In this document: positions 55,928 through 63,594 of the stretch, in pieces | How positions within the stretch are numbered: the stretch's first letter is position 1 | Layout: every line of letters starts with the position of its first letter | Origin: Agrobacterium salinitolerans | GTDB taxonomy: Bacteria; Pseudomonadota; Alphaproteobacteria; Rhizobiales; Rhizobiaceae | Direction: 5' to 3' | Assembly: GCF_002008225.1 (NCBI RefSeq) | Contig: NZ_MRDH01000016.1 | Location: forward strand, 240-64,239 | DNA: 64,000 nucleotides | The notes under the pieces: model-generated | Databases searched by the model: none | The model's input: only the letters and a program-made list of their open reading frames with translations | What the model was told of the DNA's origin: nothing | Made by a program: the position numbers and the translations under genes

Positions 55928-57464
55928 CACGATCACCATCGATCGTCCCCTCACCTGGCAAGAGATCGCCGCTGTTGCAAAAGGCGCCACGCTTTCCCTG
56001 TCGGACAAAGCGTGGCGGCGCATTGCCGAAGCCCGCGCCGTCGTCGATGCGCTCGTCGAAAAACGGGTGCGCGGTTACGGCATCAACACAGGTGTCGGCG
56101 CGCTCTGCGATGTGATTGTAGACATCCCACAGCAGCAGGCTCTTTCCCGCAACATCCTGCTCAGCCACTCCTGCGGCGTCGGCGAACCGCTCGGGCGCGA
56201 AGAAACACGGGCCATCATGGCCGCCCAGATCAACAACTTCGCGCATGGTTATTCCGGCGTGCAGGTCAAAACGGTCGAAGCGCTGCTCGCCCTGCTGAAT
56301 GGCGATATTCTTCCCGTTATTCCGTCAAAGGGCTCGGTGGGTTACCTCACCCATGCCGCGGCCATAGGGCTGGTGCTGATCGGCGAAGGCCGGGCCCGCC
56401 ATGGGGGCGAACTCATCAGCGGCCGGCAGGGGCTCGCAAAGCTTAGCCTCGAACCCATGGTTCTGCAGGCGAAGGAAGGGCTCAGCCTCGTCAACGGCAC
56501 ACCCTGCGCCACCGGCCTCGCCAGCCTCGCGCTTGCGCGCACGGCTTCGCTCCTTGAATGGGCCGATGCGGCAGCAGCAATGAGCTATGAAAACCTTGGC
56601 GCGCAGGCCGATCCCTTCGCCGCAGGGCCGCTGGCACTGCGCAGCTCGCCCGGCATCCAGACTGTCGGCGCAAACCTGCGCCAGCTTCTGGCGGCAAGCC
56701 CGCTGCTTGCCCGGTCAGCCGGATCCCGCACGCAGGATCCGCTTAGCCTGCGCGCCGTGCCGCAGGTGCACGGCGCCGTTCGCGACAGCGTCGCGCAGAT
56801 CGCGGACGTCGTAGACCGCGAACTCGCGAGTGTCACGGACAACCCGGTCGTCGGCGGCACGCCGCAGTCGCCCGAGGTCCACTCCCAGGCCCACGCCGTC
56901 GGTGCGTCGCTCGGGCTTGCCATGGATGGGCTGGCAACGGCCGCAGCCGAACTCGCGGCGATTTCCGAGCGGCGTATCGACCGGCTCGTCAACCCGCTTG
57001 TCAGCGGGCTGCCCGCCTTTCTGGCGGAAGGTGATGGTGTCTGTTCCGGTTTCATGATCATCCAGTACACCGCCGCAGCGCTTGCCGCGGAAAACCGCCG
57101 CCTCGCCGCCCCCGCCAGCCTCGATGGCGGCATCACCTCCGCCTTGCAGGAGGATATATTGACTCACGCCACCGCCGCCGCCGACAAGACGCTTTCGATT
57201 ATCGGCAACCTGGAAACCATTCTCGCAATCGAGATCATGAGCGCCGCGCAGGCTTACGACATGCAGCCTGACGAAGGCGGCCGTGCGCCCGGCACCGATA
57301 GGCTTTATCAGCGCGTCCGGACGGCGGCACCATTTTACCGCGATGACCAGCCGCTCAACAATCTGGTAGCCGCCATTCGGGAAATGTTGCAAACCACGCT
57401 TACGGGGATAGGTGTCGACAACATCAACCCGCCTCACGCAGAATGCTCATCCCATTCTTTCTGA
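55920..57464 (+). CDS. HAL/PAL-family ammonia-lyase homologue lacking the MIO tripeptide
   Basis: A 514-residue protein, full length for histidine ammonia-lyase. The fold is clear: GYGINTGVG (52-60), RNILLSHSCGVGEP, LVNGTPCATG and IIGNLETILAIEI. At 138-141 GSVG is followed directly by YLTHAAAIGLVLIGEG. In HutH this is GSVG-ASG-DLAPLAH, so the three residues that cyclise to the MIO electrophile are absent without frame loss. The usual Tyr of QDxYSLR is Leu275 (QDPLSLR), while Gln272, Arg278, Tyr53 and Asn192 remain. Histidine deamination by the normal mechanism seems impossible. It is last in the hutXWV-like operon, overlapping hutV by 8 bases, so it may act with the transporter or on its substrate. 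Confidence 0.88.
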   Translation: MADTITIDRPLTWQEIAAVAKGATLSLSDKAWRRIAEARAVVDALVEKRVRGYGINTGVGALCDVIVDIPQQQALSRNILLSHSCGVGEPLGREETRAIMAAQINNFAHGYSGVQVKTVEALLALLNGDILPVIPSKGSVGYLTHAAAIGLVLIGEGRARHGGELISGRQGLAKLSLEPMVLQAKEGLSLVNGTPCATGLASLALARTASLLEWADAAAAMSYENLGAQADPFAAGPLALRSSPGIQTVGANLRQLLAASPLLARSAGSRTQDPLSLRAVPQVHGAVRDSVAQIADVVDRELASVTDNPVVGGTPQSPEVHSQAHAVGASLGLAMDGLATAAAELAAISERRIDRLVNPLVSGLPAFLAEGDGVCSGFMIIQYTAAALAAENRRLAAPASLDGGITSALQEDILTHATAAADKTLSIIGNLETILAIEIMSAAQAYDMQPDEGGRAPGTDRLYQRVRTAAPFYRDDQPLNNLVAAIREMLQTTLTGIGVDNINPPHAECSSHSF

Positions 57465-58331
57465 AGCGTAAGAGCCGGGACCGGGGGGGAACACCACGGT
57501 TCGGCTGCCGTTCAGGAATAAACGCCGATGAATATGGGCGTGTATGGCGCGCGCCAGCACCTGCGCCTCCACGTCGCGGCCGAGCGACACGTAATCCTCC
57601 GCCGACTGGGCATGGGTGATGCGCACGATATCCTGTTCGATGATCGGTCCCTCATCCAGATCGGCGGTCACATAATGCGCCGTCGCGCCAATCAGCTTCA
57701 CACCGCGCTGATAGGCCTGCTTGTAAGGGTTGGCGCCCTTAAAAGAGGGCAGGAAGGAGTGGTGGATATTGATGATCCTGCCCGACATCGCCTCGCACAT
57801 CCTGTCGGAAAGCACCTGCATGTAACGTGCCAGCACGATGAGTTCCGTACCCGAGCTTTCCACGATCTCCATGATCCGGGCTTCGGCCTGCGGCTTGTTC
57901 TGTTTCGTCACCGGAATGTGGTGGAACGGAATGTCGTGATTGACGACAACCTTCTGGTAATCGAAATGATTGGAGACGACGCCGACAATATCGATCGGCA
58001 GCGCCCCGATGCGCCAGCGATAGAGCAGGTCATTGAGGCAATGGCCGAAGCGCGACACCATCAAAAGAACCTTCATCCGCTCTGCCTGATCGTGCAGCGC
58101 CACCTCCATGCCGAATTTTTCCGAGATGGGCGCCAGCCCGTCCATCAACGCGTCGCGTGTCTCACCCTCCTCGGAAATGAAACCCACGCGTATGAAAAAA
58201 CGGCCTGTGCCGAGATCGTCGAACTGCGAACTGTCGACGATGTTGCACCCCTTCTCAGCGAGAAAGCCTGAAAGGGCGGCGACGATGCCGCGGGTAGACT
58301 TGCATGTCACGGTCAGGACGAAGTTCGTCAT
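57447..58331 (-). CDS. purU: Formyltetrahydrofolate deformylase
   Basis: A 294-residue enzyme releasing formate from 10-formyl-THF. An N-terminal ACT domain (about 4-80: VLTVTCKSTRGIVAALSGFL) precedes a formyltransferase-fold domain (about 85-280: VLLMVSRFGHCLNDLLYRW, INIHHSFLPSFKGANPY and ATAHYVTADLDEGPIIEQD, which carry the catalytic Asn/His/Asp). Next to the glx/glnT cluster it would return C1 units released from methylated amines to the free folate pool. The 3' end overlaps the convergent lyase homologue by 18 bases. A hairpin separates it from glnT. Confidence 0.94.
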   Translation of the reverse strand: MTNFVLTVTCKSTRGIVAALSGFLAEKGCNIVDSSQFDDLGTGRFFIRVGFISEEGETRDALMDGLAPISEKFGMEVALHDQAERMKVLLMVSRFGHCLNDLLYRWRIGALPIDIVGVVSNHFDYQKVVVNHDIPFHHIPVTKQNKPQAEARIMEIVESSGTELIVLARYMQVLSDRMCEAMSGRIINIHHSFLPSFKGANPYKQAYQRGVKLIGATAHYVTADLDEGPIIEQDIVRITHAQSAEDYVSLGRDVEAQVLARAIHAHIHRRLFLNGSRTVVFPPGPGSYASERMG

Positions 58332-58357
58332 CTGGCGATCTTTCTGTCATCAATATG

Positions 58358-58386
58358 GAAAACGCCCGCGCGGCTGGACGCGCGGG
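58358..58386 (-). terminator. Hairpin between glnT and purU
   Basis: On the minus strand CCCGCGCG, loop TCCAGC, CGCGCGGG is followed by CGTTTTCC. It could partly end transcripts before purU. Confidence 0.6.
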
Positions 58387-58418
58387 GAAAGCCGCAAGCG
58401 CGGCGGGGAAAATCGGGC

Positions 58419-59726
58419 TTAGACATCGAGGGTCGTCTGATGCTCCCATGCGGTGAACTGCGCGCAATAGCTGTTCCACTCCCCCTGCTTGAGTTTCAGA
58501 TAGGCATTCGAGAATTCCATGCCGAGCGCCTGCTGCAATTCCGCATCTTTCTCATATTCGCGCAGCGCATCGAGAAGGTTGAGCGGTAGCTTCGGTGCAT
58601 CCGTGACCGTATGGCCCTCGCGATACATGTCGATATCGTAGTGCGGACCGGGATCGGCCTTGGAGCGGACACCGGAAAGGCCAGCCGCGATGATGATGGC
58701 CTGCAACAGATAAGGGTTCACGGCTCCATCCGGCAGGCGCAGTTCGAACCGTCCCGGCCCCGGCACGCGCACCATATGGGTGCGGTTATTGCCGGTCCAG
58801 GTCACCGTATTCGGCGCCCAGGTCGCGCCGGAAACGGTACGCGGCGCGTTGATGCGCTTATAGGAATTGACCGTCGGATTGGTGACGGCCGCAAGCGCCG
58901 ACGCGTGTTTCATGATGCCGCCGAGAAACGTCTTGCCCTTGGCCGACAAACCGAACGGCATTTCCCAGTCGGCGAAGGCGTTGACCTTGCCGTCGAGGTC
59001 CCAGACCGAAATATGGGCATGGCAGCCATTGCCGGTCAGGCCCTTGAAAGGCTTCGGCATGAAGGTGGCGCGCAGCCCGTGTTTTTCGGCGACGGATTTG
59101 ACCATGAATTTAAAGAAGGAATGTTTGTCGGCGGTCTGCAGCGCGTCGTCATATTCCCAGTTCATCTCGAACTGGCCGTTCGCGTCCTCATGGTCGTTCT
59201 GGTAGGGCTTCCAGCCCAGCTCCAGCATATAGTCGCAAATCTCGGCGATCACATCGTAACGGCGCATCACCGCCTGCTGGTCGTAGCAGGGCTTTTCCGC
59301 TGTGTCGTATTCGTCGGAGATTTTCGCACCATCCGGCGAAATCAGGAAAAATTCCGGCTCCACGCCGGTCTTGACCCTGAGCCCTTCGCTTGCCGCCTCA
59401 GCGATGAGCTTTTTCAGCACCACGCGCGGCGCCTGCTCCACCGGCTGGTCTTCCATCATGCAATCGGCGGCGACCCAGGCGACATCCTTTTTCCATGGAA
59501 GCTGGATGACCGAAGAGGCGTCGGGCACGGCGAATAGATCGGGATGGGCGGGCGTCAAATCGAACCAGGTGGCGAAGCCTGCAAAACCCGCGCCATCCTT
59601 CTGCATATCAGCGATCGCTTCTGCAGGAACCAGCTTGGCGCGCTGGCCCCCGAAGAGATCGGTATAACTGATCATGAAATATTTGACGCCCTTTTCGGCA
59701 GCAAATTTGGAGAGGTCCAGTGTCAC
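58419..59726 (-). CDS. glnT: Glutamine-synthetase family protein GlnT (gamma-glutamylmethylamide synthetase type)
   Basis: A 435-residue enzyme. GS-family sites are visible: KTGVEPEFFL and QFEMNWEYDDALQTADKH (metal glutamates), GNGCHAHISVWD (the GxxHxHxS loop) and RVPGPGRFELRLPDGAVNPYL. In rhizobia this clade is called GlnT or type III; in methylotrophs the same clade is GmaS, joining glutamate and methylamine. Because it sits with glxBCD (mgs genes), GmaS activity is the favoured reading, with glutamine synthesis as alternative. The first codon is GTG after AAGGGG. A strong terminator lies just upstream, so it may be expressed separately from glxD. Confidence 0.88.
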   Translation of the reverse strand: MTLDLSKFAAEKGVKYFMISYTDLFGGQRAKLVPAEAIADMQKDGAGFAGFATWFDLTPAHPDLFAVPDASSVIQLPWKKDVAWVAADCMMEDQPVEQAPRVVLKKLIAEAASEGLRVKTGVEPEFFLISPDGAKISDEYDTAEKPCYDQQAVMRRYDVIAEICDYMLELGWKPYQNDHEDANGQFEMNWEYDDALQTADKHSFFKFMVKSVAEKHGLRATFMPKPFKGLTGNGCHAHISVWDLDGKVNAFADWEMPFGLSAKGKTFLGGIMKHASALAAVTNPTVNSYKRINAPRTVSGATWAPNTVTWTGNNRTHMVRVPGPGRFELRLPDGAVNPYLLQAIIIAAGLSGVRSKADPGPHYDIDMYREGHTVTDAPKLPLNLLDALREYEKDAELQQALGMEFSNAYLKLKQGEWNSYCAQFTAWEHQTTLDV

Positions 59727-59760
59727 GTCATTCCCCTTTTTTGAATATCAGACACTCATC

Positions 59761-59796
59761 AAAAAAGACGGGCACATCCTCCCAAATGCGCCCGTC
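59761..59796 (-). terminator. Intrinsic terminator between glxD and glnT
   Basis: On the minus strand GACGGGCGCA, loop TTTGGGAGGA, TGTGCCCGTC is followed by TTTTTTG. It lies between the glxD stop and the glnT start, inside what otherwise looks like one operon. Confidence 0.8.
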
Positions 59797-59808
59797 CGTC
59801 TTTATGGC

Positions 59809-61137
59809 TTAAAAGCTGCCTTTGCCCGGGAACCAGCTGGTTCCCGCCAGCGGAACCTGCGCCATGGCGGCGGCCTCCATCGTCAGCGCCACCAGATCTT
59901 CCGGCTCCAGATTATGGAGATGGTTCTTGCCGCAGGCGCGCGCGATGGTCTGCGCCTCGAGCGTCATGACCTTCAGATAATTGGCAAGACGGCGGCCGGC
60001 GGCGACGGGATCGAGGCGTGCGGCAAGTTCGGGATCCTGCGTGGTGATTCCTGCGGGGTCTTTGCCTTCGTGCCAGTCATCATAAGCGCCTGCTGTCGTA
60101 CCGAGTTTTTGATATTCGTCTTCCCATTTCGGATCGTTATCACCCAGCGCTACCAGCGCCGCCGTGCCGATGGCGACAGCATCCGCACCAAGCGCCAACG
60201 CCTTGGCAACATCGGCACCGGATCGGATACCGCCAGAGACGATGAGCTGTACCTTCCGATGCATGCCGAGATCCTGAAGCGCCTGAACGGCGGGGCGAAT
60301 GCAGGCCAGCGTGGGCATGCCGACATTTTCGATGAAGACATCCTGCGTGGCGGCCGTGCCGCCCTGCATGCCATCCAGCACCACCACGTCGGCACCGGCC
60401 TTCACCGCCAGCGCCGTGTCGTAATAGGGCCGCGCACCACCGACCTTGATATAGATCGGCTTTTCCCAGTCGGTAATTTCACGCAGTTCGAGGATTTTGA
60501 TTTCCAGATCGTCGGGGCCGGTCCAATCAGGATGACGGCAGGCGGAGCGCTGATCGATGCCCTTCGGCAGGTTGCGCATATTGGCGACGCGATCGGAAAT
60601 CTTCTGGCCGAGCAACATGCCACCACCACCCGGTTTCGCACCCTGGCCGACAACGACCTCGATGGCGTCCGCGCGACGCAGATCCTTCGGATTCATGCCG
60701 TAACGGGAGGGCAGATATTGATAGACCAAAGTCTGGCTGTGGCCGCGCTCCTCATCCGTCATGCCGCCATCGCCCGTCGTGGTGGAGGTGCCAGCGATTG
60801 TCGCGCCGCGGCCGAGCGCTTCCTTGGCGTTGCCCGAAAGCGCGCCAAAACTCATGCCGGCAATGGTGATCGGCGTTTTCAGCGTGATAGGCTTCTTGGC
60901 GAAGCGCGTGCCGAGGGTCACGGTCGTATCGCATTTCTCACGATAACCTTCGAGCGGATAACGCGAGATGGAGGCGCCGAGAAACAACAGGTCGTCGAAA
61001 TGCGGCACCTTGCGCTTGGTGCCCGCACCACGAATGTCATAGATGCCGGTCGCCGCCGCGCGGCGGATTTCCGCCAGTGTATGATCGTCGAAAGTCGCGG
61101 ACTTGCGCGGCGGGGTGAAGGGGTTGTGATAGCTCAT
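59809..61137 (-). CDS. glxD: Glutamate-synthase-like FMN domain protein GlxD (MgsC-type)
   Basis: A 442-residue stand-alone version of the GltB FMN/synthase domain. Shared blocks are ITIAGMSFGALSGNAKEALG, GQGAKPGGGGMLLG, VLDGMQGGTAATQ and IVSGGIRSGADVAKALALGADAV. With GlxB (amidotransferase) and GlxC (beta-helix) it rebuilds glutamate synthase from three separate proteins. In methylotrophs the same trio is N-methylglutamate synthase. ATG 61137 begins the conserved MSYHNPFTPPRKS; the frame reaches 61317 inside glxC. It starts 16 bases after the glxC stop. Confidence 0.9.
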   Translation of the reverse strand: MSYHNPFTPPRKSATFDDHTLAEIRRAAATGIYDIRGAGTKRKVPHFDDLLFLGASISRYPLEGYREKCDTTVTLGTRFAKKPITLKTPITIAGMSFGALSGNAKEALGRGATIAGTSTTTGDGGMTDEERGHSQTLVYQYLPSRYGMNPKDLRRADAIEVVVGQGAKPGGGGMLLGQKISDRVANMRNLPKGIDQRSACRHPDWTGPDDLEIKILELREITDWEKPIYIKVGGARPYYDTALAVKAGADVVVLDGMQGGTAATQDVFIENVGMPTLACIRPAVQALQDLGMHRKVQLIVSGGIRSGADVAKALALGADAVAIGTAALVALGDNDPKWEDEYQKLGTTAGAYDDWHEGKDPAGITTQDPELAARLDPVAAGRRLANYLKVMTLEAQTIARACGKNHLHNLEPEDLVALTMEAAAMAQVPLAGTSWFPGKGSF

Positions 61138-61153
61138 CGGAATATCCCTCGCC

Positions 61154-61840
61154 TCAATACGCGTCGGCGTTGTCGATGTTGAAATTATAGAGCGTGCGGG
61201 CCGAACCGTAGCGTTTGAACTCGCTTGGGCTGACATCCGTGACGCCGGCCTTTTCGAGGAGTTCTGCAAGCTTTTCGAGATGTTCCGGCCGCATGTCCTT
61301 CTCGATACAATCGGCACCCAGGCTCTTCACCGAGCCGCGCACGAAAAGCTTCGCCTCATAAAGGGAATCGCCCAGCGCATCGCCCGCATCGCCGCAGACG
61401 ACGAGATGGCCGGACTGGCCCATGAAGGCGGACATATGGCCGATATTGCCTTTCACGACGATATCGATGCCCTTCATGGAAATGCCGCAGCGGGAGGCGG
61501 CATTGCCCTTTATGACCAGAAGCCCGCCGCGGCCGGTGGCGCCAGCATATTGCGAAGCATCGCCCTCAATGACGACGGTGCCCGACATCATGTTTTCGGC
61601 AACGCCCGGTCCGGCCGAGCCATGAACGGTGACTGTGCCGCCATCATTCATGCCGGCGCAATAATAACCGACCGAACCGCGCACATCGACGGTGACGGGG
61701 CTGTCGATGCCAACGGCGACGGCATGGTGGCCGCGCGGATTGACGACTTCGAATTCGGTATCGTTGACACCGGAGGAAAGACCGTGGAGCGCGCTATTCA
61801 ATTCACGCAAGGGTGTTTGGGAGAGATCGAAAACTGGCAT
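61154..61840 (-). CDS. glxC: GXGXG beta-helix protein GlxC (MgsB-type)
   Basis: A 228-residue protein matching the GltB C-terminal GXGXG domain. Repeating Gly-rich turns are evident: VTVDVRGSVGYYCAGMNDGG, VVIEGDASQYAGATGRGG, IVVKGNIGHMSAFMGQSG and LVVCGDAGDALGDSLY. The last 50 residues are helical. It should form the structural link of the three-part synthase. It lies 37 bases after glxB and 16 before glxD on one transcript. Confidence 0.9.
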   Translation of the reverse strand: MPVFDLSQTPLRELNSALHGLSSGVNDTEFEVVNPRGHHAVAVGIDSPVTVDVRGSVGYYCAGMNDGGTVTVHGSAGPGVAENMMSGTVVIEGDASQYAGATGRGGLLVIKGNAASRCGISMKGIDIVVKGNIGHMSAFMGQSGHLVVCGDAGDALGDSLYEAKLFVRGSVKSLGADCIEKDMRPEHLEKLAELLEKAGVTDVSPSEFKRYGSARTLYNFNIDNADAY

Positions 61841-61877
61841 GGATTATGACTTTCAAAACAGGCGCCGATGACGGGTC

Positions 61878-62783
61878 TCAGGCAGCCTTTTCATGGTCCC
61901 AGAAATAGACGGTCGCCGGCTCCGGCTCCCACACCCGGGCATTTTCAATGCCGGGCAGGTTGACCAGAGCGCGATATTCCGAACCGAAAGCGACATATTG
62001 GTCGGTCTCGGCCATGACAGCAGGCTTGCAAGCGATGGGATCACGCACCACGCCAAAACCGGATTTGGTGCCGACGACGAAAGTGAAGAAACCATCGAGA
62101 TCATCGAGCGCGCTTGTCAGTGCTTCGCCCAGATCCTTGCCCTTGGCCATTTCCGCCGTGAGATAGGCGGCGGCGACTTCCGAGTCGTTCTGGGTTTCGA
62201 ACGTCATGCCTTCGCGCACCAGTTCACGGCGCAGATTATTGTGGTTGGAAAGCGAACCATTATGCACCAGGCACTGGTCGGCACCGGTGGAAAAGGGGTG
62301 CGCGCCAAGCGTCGTCACTGCCGATTCCGTTGCCATGCGGGTATGGCCGATGCCATGGCTGCCGGCCATGGAACGCACGTCGAAACGGGCGACGACATCT
62401 TTCGGCAGGCCGGTTTCCTTATAGATTTCGACACTGTCGCCGGAACCCATCACCCGCACATTCGGCCGGATGGCGGCGAGAACCGCACGAATACCATCCA
62501 GCTTCCCGGCGGGAATATCGAGAACCGCATGGGTGCTTTTTACCGTGACCACGGCGTCAACGCTGTTTTCCGTGAGCGCCTCGGCAAGGCCGGAGAAATC
62601 GGCGGTCGGCTCGGCCGACTGGATCGTCACTTTCGCACGGCCATCGGCCGCACTTCCATAGATCGCGATGCCGGCCGAATCCGGCCCGCGATCGGTCATG
62701 GTGACGAGCATGTCCGAGAGCAGCTGACCCAGCTGCGGCTCAAGGCTTTTGTCTTTCAGGAATAGTCCAACAATGCCGCACAT
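61878..62783 (-). CDS. glxB: Class II glutamine amidotransferase GlxB (MgsA-type)
   Basis: A 301-residue Ntn-hydrolase amidotransferase. Met1 is followed by the nucleophile Cys2 (MCGIVGLFLKD). MTDRGPDSAGIAIYG, GIGHTRMATESAVTT and VHNGSLSNHNNLRREL are the glutamine-site blocks. It would supply ammonia (or, with the Mgs partners, transfer methylamine). No propeptide is present, unlike GltB in this window. It is the first gene of the glx run; inverted repeats of GGAAT/ATTCC lie upstream. Confidence 0.9.
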   Translation of the reverse strand: MCGIVGLFLKDKSLEPQLGQLLSDMLVTMTDRGPDSAGIAIYGSAADGRAKVTIQSAEPTADFSGLAEALTENSVDAVVTVKSTHAVLDIPAGKLDGIRAVLAAIRPNVRVMGSGDSVEIYKETGLPKDVVARFDVRSMAGSHGIGHTRMATESAVTTLGAHPFSTGADQCLVHNGSLSNHNNLRRELVREGMTFETQNDSEVAAAYLTAEMAKGKDLGEALTSALDDLDGFFTFVVGTKSGFGVVRDPIACKPAVMAETDQYVAFGSEYRALVNLPGIENARVWEPEPATVYFWDHEKAA

Positions 62784-62826
62784 CGATAGGCGCCTCCATT
62801 CGTTTCCGAATGAAGGGCTAACATAT

Positions 62827-62855
62827 GGAATTCTATTCCGTCAACTATGAGGAAT
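62827..62855. promoter_or_regulatory. Overlapping GGAAT/ATTCC inverted repeats upstream of glxB
   Basis: GGAAT (62827-62831), TCT, ATTCC (62835-62839), then GTCAACTATGA and GGAAT (62851-62855). The three half-sites form two inverted pairs 44-72 bases before glxB. The next gene upstream encodes an XRE-cupin regulator, a plausible binder. Confidence 0.5.
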
Positions 62856-62879
62856 ATTTTTTTCTTCTAAGGCAAATTA

Positions 62880-63545
62880 TCAATCGTTGCCTAGCCGCCT
62901 TTGCGGATAGGAAATGATCGACAAATAACGGGCGGGAAGCTTCACCAATTCCTCCGGCCCGTGCGGTGCATCGGCGTCGAAAAACAAGCTATCGCCGGCC
63001 TGCATGGTGAAAAGCTGCTCGCCGTGGCGGTAAACCACCTCGCCTTCCAGCATGTAGAGAAACTCCATTCCCTCATGCTGGAAGGTTGGGAACACATCCG
63101 AGTCCTTGGTCAGCGTGATGAGATAGGGCTCGACGGTGACGCCGCTGGTATTGTTGTCGATATGGCCAAGCAGGCTGTATTGATGACCGGCGCGCGTACC
63201 CCTGCGCTCGATATTCACGCCCTGCCCCGCCTTGACGAAAGTGGCGCTGCGCGGTTCCTCGAAACCGCGGAAGAAAGCCGTGATCGGCACGCCGAGCGCC
63301 TTTGAAAGCGTCTGCAGGGTGGTAAGCGATGGGGAGATATTGCCGTTTTCGATCTTGGAAAGCATGCCCACGGAGACGCCGGTGGCCGATGCCAGATCGG
63401 TGACCGTGATGCCGAGTTTCTTGCGATAGGCGCGCACCTCATGGCCAATCGCCATTTCCAGATTGTTGACCCTCGGCTCGCGAACGGCATGCGGATCCTG
63501 TGACAGGAACTGCGCAGCTTCGCTCTGGGTGGCATCCTTGGCCAT
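62880..63545 (-). CDS. XRE-family regulator with cupin sensor domain
   Basis: A 221-residue regulator. The HTH_3 domain (about 28-90) has KKLGITVTDLASATGVSVGML and SKIENGNISPSLTTLQTLS. The cupin_2 domain (about 140-210) has EGMEFLYMLEGEVVY and DSLFFDADAPHGPEE. Such proteins bind small metabolites, often amines or amino acids, in the cupin. It is just upstream of glxB on the same strand (96-base gap) and likely controls the glx/glnT genes. Confidence 0.88.
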   Translation of the reverse strand: MAKDATQSEAAQFLSQDPHAVREPRVNNLEMAIGHEVRAYRKKLGITVTDLASATGVSVGMLSKIENGNISPSLTTLQTLSKALGVPITAFFRGFEEPRSATFVKAGQGVNIERRGTRAGHQYSLLGHIDNNTSGVTVEPYLITLTKDSDVFPTFQHEGMEFLYMLEGEVVYRHGEQLFTMQAGDSLFFDADAPHGPEELVKLPARYLSIISYPQRRLGND

Positions 63546-63574
63546 GGTATCCTCCGGTATCGTCGTGTTTTCCC

Positions 63575-63587
63575 TTCCTTACAGGAA
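63575..63587. promoter_or_regulatory. Small palindrome upstream of the XRE-cupin gene
   Basis: TTCCT-TAC-AGGAA lies about 30 bases before the start, followed by AAACTATTTT; the glxB upstream region has a similar AGGAATATTTTTTT. It may be an autoregulatory site. Confidence 0.35.
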
Positions 63588-63594
63588 AACTATT

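Noticed and set aside
61138-61317. N-terminal extension of glxD into glxC
   Set aside because: It overlaps real glxC coding sequence; conservation begins at 61137.
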